A stretch of 64,000 nucleotides of DNA from Listeria farberi (GCF_014229245.1 NZ_JAARZJ010000012.1:43619-107618); one strand, 5' to 3'; positions 35,975-46,040 are shown, counted from the stretch's first letter. Notes: a model not told the origin generated them from the sequence alone. Made by a program: numbers and translations.

Positions 35975-37791
35975 ACATTAGCACCACCTGACAGAATTAA
36001 TCCTGTTGCAACTGCATTTCTAGGCCCTTCTTGTCCGCGAATATTTCCCCGCCCCGCAACTAAGGAATAATGAGAAAGTGCATCTGTAATTAATTGCGGA
36101 ATCTCAAAATCAAGGGCTGATCCTCCGACAATTACAACAAATGGAATATCACGAATGTTCCCAGTTGGGCTGACATATTTTAGTGCACGGATGGTATTCG
36201 TTACAAAAACGCGCTCTTTAGCCGAACGACGAATTAATTTAATTTTTTCAATCGAAACGTCACCAGGAATTGGTACAAATCCGTCTGGTTTTACAATCAC
36301 TACTTTCGCAAAAACACTTGGAGAAAGCGGCGTATCGAAAAATTGAACCGTACCATCTTCATGGCGAATATGGAAAATGCTTTCGACTTTAGCAAGCGGA
36401 TATTTTTTTATATCTTCTGCTAAATACCGATCTTCAAGGCCAATTTCTGACTGGATAATCATCGTTACCATATCACCTGCTCCAGCTAAATGAGTAGCAA
36501 TGATTTCACTTTTTCCATTTATGATTGAAGCGTCTGTTGAACCTGCTCCTAAGTCTAAAATAGCAAGTGGTGTATTGGTTCCTGGAGTAGTAAGTGCTCC
36601 GAGAATCGCTGCCTCTGCTTCTGCGCCACCAATTTTGACCGTTACATTTAGCTCTTGTTCGATTTCTGAGGCAATTGCAGCCATTTGTAAATGATCACTT
36701 TTTACCATTGAGGCAATTCCAACAGCTTGCTCCATGGAAAATTCGCCCGCCAGACCACCTTGCACATCTACTGGAACAAACGTATCTACAGCCAGCAGAT
36801 CTTGAATAAAAATATCTGCCGGTAATTTATTAGTGAGCCCAGCCATAGTTTGTCGTACTTTTTCTAACATGCCGCCGATATTGGTTCCTGGTTCACCGCT
36901 TGCATTATCAAGTTTTGGCAGTGACATAATCGCTTGCATGATTTTCTCAGAACCTTCTGCCACATTTACACGTTGCGTTCTAGTTCCTGATTGAAGTTCA
37001 ATATGTCCGGCTGGAATTGTTCTAGCTTTCACATCGCCTTCTGGTGTTTTAATCACAACTGCCGAACGATTACCAATTAATGCTCGAGCTACGGGAATGA
37101 TGTTCTTTGTTTCATCAGAACTCAAATGGAAAACTGTCGCAATACCATACGGATTAGAAATCGTTTCTATGACTTTACCCGGAGCCGCAACTTCAACAGC
37201 CGCTAACATATCAACTGGAACTTTATCAATAAAACCAACTTCATCTACAATCGGGATTTTATGGTTTAATCGATTATGAACGAGCACTCCGTCGTCTGCT
37301 TGAAGTATCGCAGCAGTTATTTGATAACCAAGTTCGGTATAATCATTAATCAGCTGTGCGGCATCTTCAAAGTCAACCATTTTTGGGATAATCACGATAT
37401 AATCAGTATCTTTTGATTTAGAAGCCACTTCATCCAAATGTACTGTAATTCCTGAGCCCATTCCAAGCCCACCTGGTGTTTTAGGATTATGTCCAATCAT
37501 GGTAGACTCTGTGATAATTGTTTCAGTAATTGTTTCCATTGCTACGTCACCGATCACGGGGGTCGCTTCATTAATACGAATTTCAGCCAAATCCGCAGTT
37601 GTTGCATTTACTTTTTCTAAAGCTAATTTTAACGCTTTAAAAATCCCATGAAGGTTTTGTTTTGTTCCTTTGATACCAGTTGTGTCTGTAATAGCGCTAG
37701 CAACAAACTCTGTTTCCCTCTTGGTGTTTGCTATGGCAAGTGCCACTTCTGTTGTTGAGTTTCCGATATCAATACCTGCAATATACTTCAT
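35971..37791 (-). CDS. pduG: Diol dehydratase reactivase large subunit PduG
   Basis: PduG is the ATPase that reactivates PduCDE. The 606-aa protein begins YIAGIDIGNSTTEVALA and has a second phosphate loop LAILDLGAGSTDASI and VVIVGGSALDFEIP. These are actin-like elements typical of the DdrA/PduG family. Length is standard. Confidence 0.96.
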   Translation of the reverse strand: MKYIAGIDIGNSTTEVALAIANTKRETEFVASAITDTTGIKGTKQNLHGIFKALKLALEKVNATTADLAEIRINEATPVIGDVAMETITETIITESTMIGHNPKTPGGLGMGSGITVHLDEVASKSKDTDYIVIIPKMVDFEDAAQLINDYTELGYQITAAILQADDGVLVHNRLNHKIPIVDEVGFIDKVPVDMLAAVEVAAPGKVIETISNPYGIATVFHLSSDETKNIIPVARALIGNRSAVVIKTPEGDVKARTIPAGHIELQSGTRTQRVNVAEGSEKIMQAIMSLPKLDNASGEPGTNIGGMLEKVRQTMAGLTNKLPADIFIQDLLAVDTFVPVDVQGGLAGEFSMEQAVGIASMVKSDHLQMAAIASEIEQELNVTVKIGGAEAEAAILGALTTPGTNTPLAILDLGAGSTDASIINGKSEIIATHLAGAGDMVTMIIQSEIGLEDRYLAEDIKKYPLAKVESIFHIRHEDGTVQFFDTPLSPSVFAKVVIVKPDGFVPIPGDVSIEKIKLIRRSAKERVFVTNTIRALKYVSPTGNIRDIPFVVIVGGSALDFEIPQLITDALSHYSLVAGRGNIRGQEGPRNAVATGLILSGGANV

Positions 37792-37835
37792 TCATTTCAC
37801 CGCATTTCCTACATAATCATGAGCAAAGTTGAATT

Positions 37836-38351
37836 TTAATTATCGCCTTTTAATTTCTTACGCTCTTGATAAAGCTGTGCTGCTTCACGAACATAATTAG
37901 AACAAATCGTTGCTTGATAAACGCTCTCTAACTCATCCGCAATCGCAAGTAATTCTTCTTTTGAGGAACGGTATGGACGCATCGCATTGTAGATTTCTAA
38001 AATACGCTCATCCGGAACAACAGTTAATTCTGCTGCACGTTCAAAGTTGTTCGCGAGTGTAGCACGTCCAGCATCTCTTGCTACTTGCGCTTGCATTCTA
38101 AGTGTTTCTGCTGTTACACGAACATCTTCAGGTTTGATTGTGCCATCTAGAACACTTTTTAGCGTAATATCATCCAAAGATTTAGATGATGCTGTTTTTA
38201 CAAGTTCTGGACGTTTCGTACCAAGTGGATAGTCGCGAACAGTGAGTGTATCTCCGCTTACTTTTTGAGATGTGGTTGTTGTTACTGCACCACTATTTAC
38301 TTCTTGTAAAATATTTCTAACCATATTTTCTAGTGCTTCTTGATTCATCAT
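37836..38351 (-). CDS. pduE: Propanediol dehydratase small subunit PduE
   Basis: This is the small (gamma) subunit of the adenosylcobalamin-dependent diol dehydratase. The N-terminal helix QEALENMVRNILQEVNS resembles an encapsulation peptide. The body includes DYPLGTKRPELVKTASSK and RPYRSSKEELLAIADEL. Two adjacent ATGs follow GAGGTG; either may be used. Confidence 0.95.
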   Translation of the reverse strand: MMNQEALENMVRNILQEVNSGAVTTTTSQKVSGDTLTVRDYPLGTKRPELVKTASSKSLDDITLKSVLDGTIKPEDVRVTAETLRMQAQVARDAGRATLANNFERAAELTVVPDERILEIYNAMRPYRSSKEELLAIADELESVYQATICSNYVREAAQLYQERKKLKGDN

Positions 38352-38364
38352 TTTCACCTCACTA

Positions 38365-39024
38365 TTAATTTACTTGTAGTTCGACTGCATTTTTCCCTTG
38401 AACAACATGTTTCGTTTCTTTGATATGAAGTAAAGCTGCTTTTGCTTGGAATTTCGGACGAGCCATTTGGTCATTTACCATTGGGACCGGATTTGGTGAT
38501 TCACCTTTTGCATATTTCGCAGCATTTTTACCAATCGCACGGTAAGTTTCGAGTGTGATTAGTGGTGCTTGTGGGAACAACTCTAGGTTCGATAGTGGTT
38601 GTAAATCTTTTTGGTGGATTAATGCTGTACCACGCGACTGAATCCCGATACAAATACCAGAACCACTTAGTTTATCGCCTTCTACTGCGACGAAAGCTAC
38701 GTCAGAAGAACGGAATACACGAACAACTCGTGCTTTTAACCCTTCTTCTTCAATGCCTGCAATCACTTCTCGTAAAATTTGTTTATGCGGAACGCCAACA
38801 ATATTTTTCGTTTGATATTTACCAAAAGCTGGTGCGACCGCAATGACAACTTCATCTTTTTGTCTTCCTGGTTTCGCATCACCAACTTCTGTTAAAAAGC
38901 TTTCATCTGAAACTACTGCACTTGGCTGTTCTTTTTGGAAAGAAACTTTATCTTCTTTTAGCTGTAATTCATCTAGTACTTCTGAGATAATTCCACGAAG
39001 TACTTTTTCGTTAATTTCAACCAT
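38365..39024 (-). CDS. pduD: Propanediol dehydratase medium subunit PduD
   Basis: PduD is the beta subunit and binds the lower face of cobalamin. Its N-terminus ([18 protein letters not shown]) is the type of helix shown in Salmonella to target the whole enzyme to the compartment. Conserved [19 protein letters not shown] and [18 protein letters not shown] follow. AGGAGG precedes the ATG. Confidence 0.96.
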   Translation of the reverse strand: MVEINEKVLRGIISEVLDELQLKEDKVSFQKEQPSAVVSDESFLTEVGDAKPGRQKDEVVIAVAPAFGKYQTKNIVGVPHKQILREVIAGIEEEGLKARVVRVFRSSDVAFVAVEGDKLSGSGICIGIQSRGTALIHQKDLQPLSNLELFPQAPLITLETYRAIGKNAAKYAKGESPNPVPMVNDQMARPKFQAKAALLHIKETKHVVQGKNAVELQVN

Positions 39025-39061
39025 GTCTCTTAATCCTCCTTTATAAAAAATGGGAAGTAGC

Positions 39062-40726
39062 TTAGTCTAATTCGTTTGCATCAACTGCAACAGCAATATC
39101 TTTTAATTTTTCCCAGCGTTCGCCTTCTAAACGATAACCAGTTCCTGGGCCTGCGTAATCATTTAAATCGTTGACGGAACTAATGACATTCCAGTCTTTA
39201 TCAATGATGGCAGATGTATGAAGAAAGTCCCCAGACACGCGTTGTTTCAGCATGTTTAGTACGCTTTCGGCAACATCATCAAATCCACCAGCAGATAACG
39301 CTTTTACGACATCCAGACCAGTAACACCACGGTCCATCATTTCAGCTGCTGCTTTAATATCTTCTACCATGTTACGTTCTGGCATATCTTTACTTCCACG
39401 TGCATACGTTGCTGCTTCTACTTCCTCATCCGTTACAGCAGGAAGACCTAATTTATCAAATACAACTTGGATTACTCGTGCAGCTTTATTTCTAACCGCT
39501 ACAACTTCTTCCTCCGTCACTGGTGTTAAACCACCATCTACTTTTAAATCACGTTGTAAAATATTGTAATCATCAAAATCATCTGCATCAAAATTGGAAC
39601 CCGCAAACATATTGTCATAGTTTGGAGTCGCACTATATCCAGAAGAAATATAATCAGTTCCTGGTAAAAATTGCATCAGTAAACGAGCTGTACGACGAAT
39701 ATCCGAGTGAGAGAACGTTTGGTCATTACCAGAAGCTACTTCTAGATCTAACATAACGGCAATTAAATTCTCTGCAAGAACTGCTCTAATACCACTTGGT
39801 ACAGCTCCCGGAATTCCAATACAACTAATCGACCCATTTTGTAAACCTTGAACACCAGCTGCTTTTGTAATAAAAATACAACGGGATTCAAGATATAGCA
39901 TAGATTTTCCTTCTGCATAACCCATTTGAACCTCAGAACCAGTTCCAGATGTGAAACGCATTTTTAGACCACGAGAAGCATATGCACTTGCCAAAATACC
40001 TTTAGACCAAGGTGTATCATCCCCGTCTGTAAATACAGGCTCCGTACCATAAACAGAAATCGTTTCAGCGTAACAAGTTAAGCCGCGCATACCAAGCTCT
40101 AATTCTGTTGCTTCCTCAAGAGAACATTGCGTTAATACGCCACCACGCCCTGTTTGCGAACCTACTAATAAGCTAAGTGCATTAAAAGGTGCATAACGAA
40201 CTACTGCAACGGTTGTTTCTTGCTCGTCAAAACCACGAATTGCTGCTTCTGCCGCATCTGCTGCAATTTGAACAGGATTATCACGCAAGTTAGTTACGTG
40301 AGCTTGGGTTGTCGGTGTTCTACGTGAACGCATTTTTTGCATGGACATCATCATTTCGACAACGTTCATTTGCGAAACTACTTCTACAATTTTTGCCGGT
40401 GTCATTGCTGTTGTAAGTAAAACGATTTTTTCCCGCGGTACGTTTGGATCACATAGCATGTTAGCGAGCTTCACAGAGTCCATTTTCATAACTTCTTCTG
40501 CACGGGATAAATCAACGCCATACTTAGCGATGAAATGGTCAATTAAGTCAAAATCAGCTAATTTTTTGCTGTCCATTTCGACTACTTTTCCATTTTCTAT
40601 TTTAATGCTTGGTTTTGGATCATTTGGACTTTCCATTGCGATTAAGCCTTCTTCAATCCATTCTTTTACAAAACCATCTTGATTAACCGGGCGTTTTGCT
40701 AACTCTTCAAAGCGTTTTGATTTCAT
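39062..40726 (-). CDS. pduC: Propanediol dehydratase large subunit PduC
   Basis: PduC is the catalytic alpha subunit, which turns 1,2-propanediol into propionaldehyde. The 554-aa length equals the Salmonella protein. It has [19 protein letters not shown] at the start, and [12 protein letters not shown] and [22 protein letters not shown] in the barrel. GGAGGG precedes the ATG. Confidence 0.97.
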   Translation of the reverse strand: MKSKRFEELAKRPVNQDGFVKEWIEEGLIAMESPNDPKPSIKIENGKVVEMDSKKLADFDLIDHFIAKYGVDLSRAEEVMKMDSVKLANMLCDPNVPREKIVLLTTAMTPAKIVEVVSQMNVVEMMMSMQKMRSRRTPTTQAHVTNLRDNPVQIAADAAEAAIRGFDEQETTVAVVRYAPFNALSLLVGSQTGRGGVLTQCSLEEATELELGMRGLTCYAETISVYGTEPVFTDGDDTPWSKGILASAYASRGLKMRFTSGTGSEVQMGYAEGKSMLYLESRCIFITKAAGVQGLQNGSISCIGIPGAVPSGIRAVLAENLIAVMLDLEVASGNDQTFSHSDIRRTARLLMQFLPGTDYISSGYSATPNYDNMFAGSNFDADDFDDYNILQRDLKVDGGLTPVTEEEVVAVRNKAARVIQVVFDKLGLPAVTDEEVEAATYARGSKDMPERNMVEDIKAAAEMMDRGVTGLDVVKALSAGGFDDVAESVLNMLKQRVSGDFLHTSAIIDKDWNVISSVNDLNDYAGPGTGYRLEGERWEKLKDIAVAVDANELD

Positions 40727-40744
40727 CAGTCGTTACCCTCCGTT

Positions 40745-41548
40745 CTAAATGTAGGATGGACGATCATTTTTCGGTTCATCCCCTAAAGCTCCAAGTAATT
40801 TTTTACCAATTTCACGTGCAGAAATAACTGCTTGACGAACTGCGCCAGAATCTCCTGAAATACAAAGAATAACTTCATTGGAGAAACTTGTTCCATCAGC
40901 TGGTGAAGAGTAAGCAACCACATCTACATTCGCAGATTTCACCGCAGTATCAGCCATAACAACGCCAATCCCAGCTGGAGCACCAACCATAAGTCCGAAT
41001 GCTTTACCTACTGGTGCGCCAAATGCAGTATTAAGTGCGTGGCTTGCGCGTGCAGTATATTGAAGTTCAATATGTCCTGCTTCGTTACCGTATACATCTC
41101 CAAAAGTTTTATCTAATTCATTCAGTGCAACTTCCACTGCACGTTTCACATCAGAAACATCGTCACCACCAAAGATAATTAAAGAACCGTGACCTGCACC
41201 GCCTTTTGTATCACGTGGTAATTCAATTTTTACTACTTCTGTATTTGTTGCTTTTACAGCTTCATCTGCTGCCATAATATGTGGGCCTGCACCAGTACGG
41301 GCTCCTAAAATACCTATAGAACGGTAAGACTTCTCAAGCTTCATTGCTTCTAAAAGTTGTCCGTCTACATTCGCAATCACTAGGCCGATTGTATCTCCAA
41401 TCGCTGTTCCTACAAACTCTGTTAATTGAACTGCCTTTTCACTCATTTGACGTGATCCTCCATCCTCTACTATTTTTTCCGGGGCATCATTGACCGTTTC
41501 CATTACCTGTTTTAGAATTTCGTCAATCAGTTTATTTTGCTCACTCAT
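40745..41548 (-). CDS. pduB: Tandem-BMC shell protein PduB
   Basis: The 267-aa protein has an N-terminal extension with an amphipathic helix ([17 protein letters not shown]) and two BMC domains ([14 protein letters not shown] and [14 protein letters not shown]). PduB forms shell trimers; in Salmonella its N-terminal tail ties the shell to the enzyme core. It overlaps the pduA stop by eight bases. Confidence 0.95.
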   Translation of the reverse strand: MSEQNKLIDEILKQVMETVNDAPEKIVEDGGSRQMSEKAVQLTEFVGTAIGDTIGLVIANVDGQLLEAMKLEKSYRSIGILGARTGAGPHIMAADEAVKATNTEVVKIELPRDTKGGAGHGSLIIFGGDDVSDVKRAVEVALNELDKTFGDVYGNEAGHIELQYTARASHALNTAFGAPVGKAFGLMVGAPAGIGVVMADTAVKSANVDVVAYSSPADGTSFSNEVILCISGDSGAVRQAVISAREIGKKLLGALGDEPKNDRPSYI

Positions 41549-41828
41549 CTGACTTCACCCTCACTGGTAAAATTTCTTCCACATCAGTATGCGGACGAGG
41601 AATAACATGTGTACTCATCACAGTACCTACATTTCTTGCTGCCGCCGCTCCTGCTTCTGTCGCTGCTTTCACCGCACCAACATCACCACGAACCATGACA
41701 GTAACCAGTCCAGATCCGATTTTTTCGTACCCTGTTAAAGTTACATTAGCTGATTTAACCATGGCGTCAGCGGCTTCAATGGCGCCAACTAGCCCTTTAG
41801 TTTCAACTAAGCCTAGTGCTTCTTGCAT
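41541..41828 (-). CDS. pduA: BMC hexamer shell protein PduA
   Basis: This first gene of the main pdu operon encodes a 95-aa BMC protein ([20 protein letters not shown]) that forms the pores for propanediol. GAAGGAGG precedes the ATG by 8 bases. Expression should depend on the PocR activator encoded divergently. Confidence 0.96.
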   Translation of the reverse strand: MQEALGLVETKGLVGAIEAADAMVKSANVTLTGYEKIGSGLVTVMVRGDVGAVKAATEAGAAAARNVGTVMSTHVIPRPHTDVEEILPVRVKSDE

Positions 41829-41867
41829 GGGTGTACCTCCTTCTCAAAATAAGTATTTTACTCTCTC

Positions 41868-41896
41868 AGTATAGGCAATCTAATATATAAATAGTT
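41868..41896 (-). promoter_or_regulatory. Predicted weak-35 promoter of pduA
   Basis: TATACT (41873-41868) is a good -10, but the hexamer 17 bases upstream (AACTAT) is a poor -35, as expected for an activated promoter. A cre-like TGGAAGCGGCAACT (41906-41893) overlaps the -35, and GGCAA/TTGCC arms flank the spacer (41900-41875). Confidence 0.55.
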
Positions 41897-41908
41897 GCCG
41901 CTTCCAAA

Positions 41909-41956
41909 TAAAAAAAAGAAGACGCGATTCGTGTTTTAACACAATTTTGCGCCTCC
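41909..41956 (-). terminator. Terminator upstream of pduA
   Basis: On the minus strand GAGGCGC-AAAATTGTG and CACGAATCGCGTCTTC form a long, slightly imperfect stem followed by nine T. It lies upstream of the pduA promoter, so its natural input is antisense RNA coming through pocR (AspocR). Confidence 0.75.
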
Positions 41957-41970
41957 AAAAAAAATAACCA

Positions 41971-42006
41971 CAAAAAGCCATCCAGTAATGCATGGTTTGG
42001 GCTTTT
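41971..42006 (-). terminator. Second terminator-like hairpin upstream of pduA
   Basis: AAAAGCC (42006-42000) and GGCTTTTTG (41979-41971) pair across a loop containing CCATGCATTACTGG. With the next hairpin it makes a double stop for minus-strand transcripts entering from pocR. Confidence 0.45.
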
Positions 42007-42026
42007 ACATATGAAATTAGTCTTAG

Positions 42027-42043
42027 CAATATATTGTTATCTT
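42027..42043. promoter_or_regulatory. Candidate PocR operator (copy 2)
   Basis: CAATATATTGTTATCTT occurs here and, identically over 17 bases, at 46982-46998. A 15-of-16 variant is at 9026-9041. It contains the palindrome CAATATATTG. It lies between pocR and pduA, about 55 bases before the pocR start point and about 170 before that of pduA. Confidence 0.55.
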
Positions 42044-42075
42044 CATGGCAAGAAAATGTAAGCGCATTATAAATA

Positions 42076-42084
42076 TGCTATACT
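42076..42084 (+). promoter_or_regulatory. Predicted extended -10 promoter of pocR
   Basis: TGCTATACT gives an extended -10 element with no good -35. The start point is near 42091, about 39 bases before the pocR ATG. Confidence 0.55.
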
Positions 42085-42129
42085 AAGAGCGACAGAAACA
42101 TGCCAAGTATTGCCGAAAGGGGAATAGCT

Positions 42130-43014
42130 ATGTTACTACAGTCCAAAAGCAACGAAATGCTCATTGAAAAAGTCATGGATGAGTTCTCAGCCGCAACTAG
42201 TTTAGCCTCAGTTGTTGTAGATATACACGGTACCGAAGTTTCAAGATTATGTAACTTTACTCCTTTTTGCCAACTCATTCGATCTAACCCTAAATATCGC
42301 TCCCTTTGCCAAAAATGTGATATGTTTGGTGGACTAGAAGCCTCCAAAACCGGAAAACCTTTAATTTATCGATGTCATGCTGGATTAACCGATTTTTCTG
42401 TCCCCATCGTCGTCGAAAATCAACTTAGTGGATTCTTACTCAGTGGTCAGGTTATTTGTGAAGAAAATAGTGAAGTTGGTAATATTCAAACAGAAGAAAC
42501 GGATTGGAAAAACGATAAAGAACTAATATCCGCATTTCGCTCTGTCCCTGTTTTCAGTTCTAAAAAAATCAACTCTTCTGCAGAAATGCTTACAATTATC
42601 TCCCAGTATTACTTGAAATCTGAAATGGAAAAAAGCCGCGAAGAACAAAAACAAAAGATCGCCTTCCACCATACGAAAATAGTACATCATGAAGATAATA
42701 AAGAAATTCGGAAAGCACTCAAATATATCGAAAAAAATCTCAACCGTCCTATTACACTTGATGAAGTAGCAAGTCATGTATATCTTAGCTCTTATTATTT
42801 CAGTAAATTATTCAAAAAAGAAATGAATGTGAACTTCATTAATTATGTGAACCAAAAGAAAATGGCACTCGCTAAAGAAATGTTGAAAAACCCACGCTTG
42901 TCCATTGATAATATCGCTCGTAATCTTGGCTTCACTCAAACGAGCTATTTCTGTAAGGTCTTCCGAAAAGAGTTTGACGTCACTCCAAAAGGCTACCGCG
43001 AAACTTTAAAATAA
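42130..43014 (+). CDS. pocR: AraC-family activator PocR
   Basis: PocR activates pdu and cob genes in response to propanediol. The start is the ATG of MLLQSKSNEM, 7 bases after AAAGGGG; an in-frame ATG 30 bases upstream lacks a ribosome site. Residues ~10-150 are the PocR sensory domain (CQKCDMFGG, YRCHAGLTDFSVPIV, GFLLSGQVI). Residues ~190-294 are the AraC domain with two helix-turn-helix units. It is the only plus-strand gene between pduS and pduX, and a B12-controlled antisense RNA can cover it. Confidence 0.95.
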   Translation: MLLQSKSNEMLIEKVMDEFSAATSLASVVVDIHGTEVSRLCNFTPFCQLIRSNPKYRSLCQKCDMFGGLEASKTGKPLIYRCHAGLTDFSVPIVVENQLSGFLLSGQVICEENSEVGNIQTEETDWKNDKELISAFRSVPVFSSKKINSSAEMLTIISQYYLKSEMEKSREEQKQKIAFHHTKIVHHEDNKEIRKALKYIEKNLNRPITLDEVASHVYLSSYYFSKLFKKEMNVNFINYVNQKKMALAKEMLKNPRLSIDNIARNLGFTQTSYFCKVFRKEFDVTPKGYRETLK

Positions 43015-43023
43015 GTATTTCTC

Positions 43024-43062
43024 AAAGTCATATTCTATATTATTTTAGAGTATGACTTTTTT
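43024..43062 (+). terminator. pocR terminator
   Basis: AAAGTCATA and TATGACTTT form a stem around an 18-base centre that itself pairs partly, followed by TTTTTT. It lies ten bases after the pocR stop. Confidence 0.85.
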
Positions 43063-43077
43063 GTTCCTGAAAAGCAA

Positions 43078-43359
43078 AAAAACTTTCATCCATTATCGAA
43101 TGAGAGTTTATGCACAGCAAATAAGCTATACTACCCGCATACGCTTTTTAGGACCCCGAAAAAGAGTTGCTTCCGTCTTATTTGGCGAGTATCCTGACTT
43201 GGCTTCATCCAACTATCGAACCTTCCCATACGCTAAAAAACGTACAGTGGCTATCTCGATTTTTGTCCACCTTACAGTTGCGGGGGCAGTTCCGGCTTCA
43301 CACCGAATTCCTCTTTCAGAAATGCAAACACATTCCACCAACATAAGACCTATTTAACT
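43078..43359 (-). ncRNA. rli39: Rli39 cobalamin riboswitch, 5' end of pocR antisense RNA AspocR
   Basis: The minus strand reads GGTGTGAAGCCGGAACTG, CCCCCGCAACTGTAAGG, AGCCACTGTACG, GGGAAGG and GCCAAGTCAGGATACTCGCC, a canonical cobalamin aptamer. A terminator-like AACTCTCAT ... ATGAAAGTT then TTTTTTT (43109-43074) follows. Without B12, transcription would continue antisense through pocR, as published for L. monocytogenes. The -10 is probably TAAGAT (43371-43366), preceded by TGT. No target gene lies in sense downstream before pduA. Confidence 0.92.
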
Positions 43360-43422
43360 ACCTACATCTTAACACAAACGATTTACAAAAAAAGCGTTTT
43401 CACCTGAAACAACAAAAATCTA

Positions 43423-43998
43423 CTATTGATTGGAAATAAGAAAACGTTGAGATTTGTTGTCCCAGAGCGAATAACACCCTTGCTTGAAATCGACATCCCA
43501 AAATTGTGCTATTTTTTGATCTTGTAGAAAAAGTGCAATAGCACGTAACACACCAAGATGCCCTACAAATAACACCGTATCGAGCTTCTGCCAGTTTTCC
43601 CATTCAGCCTTAAATGTAGCTATCACACGCTCATAAAAAACCGGAAAACTTTCCCCATTTGGAAATGGAGCTATTTGCCAGTTACTACAGTAATCATCCC
43701 AAGCGACAGGAAACTTAGTACTAATTTCTTGATATGTATATCCTTCAAAATCGCCAAAATTCATTTCATTAAATGCAGGAAAACGAATTGTCTTTCGGTT
43801 ACTTAATAATGCTGCAGACTGAATTACGCGCATTAAATCACTGGTAACTACTAAGTCAAATGAGTAATTAGTAAGTCTTTCTTGTAGTCGTTTCATTTGT
43901 CTTATACCATTGTCATTTAAAGCCACGTCCATTTGACCACAATATTTTTTTAGTGCATTGCAGTCGGTTTCGCCGTGCCGGACAAAAATAAGTTGCAA
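43423..43998 (-). CDS. cobC: Alpha-ribazole-5'-phosphate phosphatase, histidine phosphatase family (CobC)
   Basis: The 191-aa protein has the phosphohistidine motif FVRHGETDCN and the partner VGHLGVLRAI of the phosphoglycerate-mutase-like fold. In the cob cluster it should dephosphorylate alpha-ribazole phosphate or cobalamin-5'-phosphate. It abuts cobS with no spare base. Confidence 0.88.
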   Translation of the reverse strand: MQLIFVRHGETDCNALKKYCGQMDVALNDNGIRQMKRLQERLTNYSFDLVVTSDLMRVIQSAALLSNRKTIRFPAFNEMNFGDFEGYTYQEISTKFPVAWDDYCSNWQIAPFPNGESFPVFYERVIATFKAEWENWQKLDTVLFVGHLGVLRAIALFLQDQKIAQFWDVDFKQGCYSLWDNKSQRFLISNQ

Positions 43999-44745
43999 TT
44001 ACATCAACCCCCAAATTAATACTAAACAAAATAGACACACAAGTTGCCCCATCTGCCCCCCTGCACCTAGCGTATCTCCGTTCATTCCACCAATTCGCTT
44101 ATATACAAATAACCGGTAAATGATTGTAAATATTAACACCCCGGCGTAAGCAATTAGCCCCACATAAGAGAAAAACAGCGCTAACACAATGAGAACAATC
44201 CCTTGGGCAATCATAATCGGCCACCAAGGAACACCTAGAAAAATCGAACCAAGTCCCTCTTTAGAACCCGCATAGGTCATTTTTGCAAAAAGCAACATTG
44301 TCACGCCTTTAGCAACCATTGGTAAAACGAAAAACAACCAGCTAATCTGCTGTATGTTTGGAACAGAAAAAAATAAAGCACCATAAAAAAGAAAATAAAA
44401 GCAAATCGCAATCACACCATTTGCGCCAACTCGACTATCTTTCATAATTTCTAGCATACGCTCTTTTTTACGCGAAGAAAATAATCCATCAGCTGTATCT
44501 GCAAGCGCATCAACATGGAATCCGCCTGTGATGATAATTTCTGCAAAAAGTCCTGCGATAATTGCAACCGGCAAAGGCATAACAAATGATACTAAAGAAA
44601 AAACAAGCCAATTCCATGCACCTATAACAATTCCAACAAACGGAAGAAGCGCACTCCCTTTTTTCAAGTTAATCTCGTCCATATTTATTTCGATAGGTAG
44701 CGGAATTCGCGTAAAGAATTGAATTAGTAAAATCAATGTTTTCAT
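43999..44745 (-). CDS. cobS: Adenosylcobinamide-GDP ribazoletransferase (cobalamin synthase) CobS
   Basis: CobS joins GDP-cobinamide to alpha-ribazole (phosphate) at the membrane. The true start is the ATG of [17 protein letters not shown], 5 bases after AAAGGTGGAA. The acidic metal motif [20 protein letters not shown] and several membrane segments are typical. Confidence 0.95.
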   Translation of the reverse strand: MKTLILLIQFFTRIPLPIEINMDEINLKKGSALLPFVGIVIGAWNWLVFSLVSFVMPLPVAIIAGLFAEIIITGGFHVDALADTADGLFSSRKKERMLEIMKDSRVGANGVIAICFYFLFYGALFFSVPNIQQISWLFFVLPMVAKGVTMLLFAKMTYAGSKEGLGSIFLGVPWWPIMIAQGIVLIVLALFFSYVGLIAYAGVLIFTIIYRLFVYKRIGGMNGDTLGAGGQMGQLVCLFCLVLIWGLM

Positions 44746-44746
44746 A

Positions 44747-45304
44747 TTACTTCCACCTTTTCGGAATGCCACTCATGACAAAATAGACTTCCTCTACTTC
44801 CATTGCAATTTGCTGATTAATACGACCAATAATATCTCGAAAGACTCGCGTTAACTTATTTTCAGGTACAACCCCTAAGCCGATTTCGTTCGTAACAAAA
44901 ATAAGTTTAGCGGTGGATTGCTTTCCCGCTTTTAAAATTGCGCGCACTTCCGATTGAATCGCAGCTTCTATTTCATCAGCAATCTCATTTGTCAACTCGC
45001 GCTCGCCAAGCAACGTAAAAAATAAATTAGTAACTAACATCGTTACACAATCAAGCATTATTACATCATATTGATTTCCATGTTGCTCCAAATGAGCGGC
45101 AATCCCTTTAAAAGCTTCAAAAGTATCCCAGTGTTCTGGACGCGTTGCTTGATGTTTTTTTATCCTAGCTTGAAACTCTGTATCATTTTGAAATGCAATT
45201 CCGGTCGCCACATATAAAACACGATTATATTTAGCAGCTTCTTTTTCAGCAAAACTACTTTTACCACTTCTAGCGCCGCCAGTTACAAGCATCATTTCAC
45301 CCAT
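44747..45304 (-). CDS. cobU: Adenosylcobinamide kinase/guanylyltransferase CobU
   Basis: CobU activates adenosylcobinamide to its GDP form. The P-loop [16 protein letters not shown] is at the N-terminus. The later [15 protein letters not shown] is diagnostic. It overlaps cblS by eight bases. Confidence 0.96.
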   Translation of the reverse strand: MGEMMLVTGGARSGKSSFAEKEAAKYNRVLYVATGIAFQNDTEFQARIKKHQATRPEHWDTFEAFKGIAAHLEQHGNQYDVIMLDCVTMLVTNLFFTLLGERELTNEIADEIEAAIQSEVRAILKAGKQSTAKLIFVTNEIGLGVVPENKLTRVFRDIIGRINQQIAMEVEEVYFVMSGIPKRWK

Positions 45305-46040
45305 GGTAATTCCTCAATTCTCCTAAACATTTAGCAGTCGGCAAGTCCTGCTCAAATGTTTTTACTTCACTTGCTTTAACCGCTACTAAAATAACTGAAG
45401 CTGGCCCCGCAGTTTTATTCATGGTCGCTTCATTAAAAATGCCACTAGCTTTGAAAACACAATCATTAATTCGTGCTAAAGTATTTGCTTCATAAGCCAT
45501 TCCTTTCGATCCAACCGGCACAACTTCAAGTACTCTGCTGTCAGAAACTAACTGTTTGACCAAATGATAATCTGGCATCTCCGCCATCCTCTGCAAAACT
45601 TCTGCTCCTACAATCGGTTCGCCAAATGCAAATAAGACCGCAGCTTCATGCACATTTATGAGCTTGAGTGCAGCTTTAGTCGCAAAACCAGTTACAAGAA
45701 CGCCTACACTAGTTTGTGTTACGTTCATATTTTCTTCAGTACTGCCATTTAATTCAATATGACCTAAATCAGCCTTAATAAGTTCGTCTTTTAGCCCTGC
45801 GATAACACGTTTACCAGTCGGATTCATTTCCGCTCCGATAACATCACTCACAGCCACTACTACAGCACCTGAAGCAAGCATTTCTAGTAGAGCAACTCTC
45901 AAAGTCAACTGAGCCGTCACTTCTGGCGCAACCCTTAAGCCATCATGCACTTTCTCACCAAACCCAGCGCTAATATCACAACTCGTCAAAACACAACCAC
46001 CAGGCACATCAATTATAGATAAATCCCTCACTTGAGGCAT
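45297..46040 (-). CDS. cblS: Alpha-ribazole kinase CblS
   Basis: In Listeria innocua the homologous gene was shown to phosphorylate alpha-ribazole, bypassing CobT; no cobT-like gene is visible here. The 247-aa protein is of the AIR-synthase-like fold, with CVLTSCDISAGFGEKVHDGL, VAVSDVIGAEMNPTGKRVI and a glycine-rich C-terminal part. I assign it by context and these features. A run of seven G precedes the ATG as ribosome site. Its transporter partner CblT is at 8335-8829. Confidence 0.82.
   Translation of the reverse strand: MPQVRDLSIIDVPGGCVLTSCDISAGFGEKVHDGLRVAPEVTAQLTLRVALLEMLASGAVVVAVSDVIGAEMNPTGKRVIAGLKDELIKADLGHIELNGSTEENMNVTQTSVGVLVTGFATKAALKLINVHEAAVLFAFGEPIVGAEVLQRMAEMPDYHLVKQLVSDSRVLEVVPVGSKGMAYEANTLARINDCVFKASGIFNEATMNKTAGPASVILVAVKASEVKTFEQDLPTAKCLGELRNYHG

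Noticed and set aside
43052..43357. 101-codon plus-strand reading frame after pocR
   Set aside because: It is the complement of the Rli39 aptamer, and it follows the pocR terminator without promoter or ribosome site.
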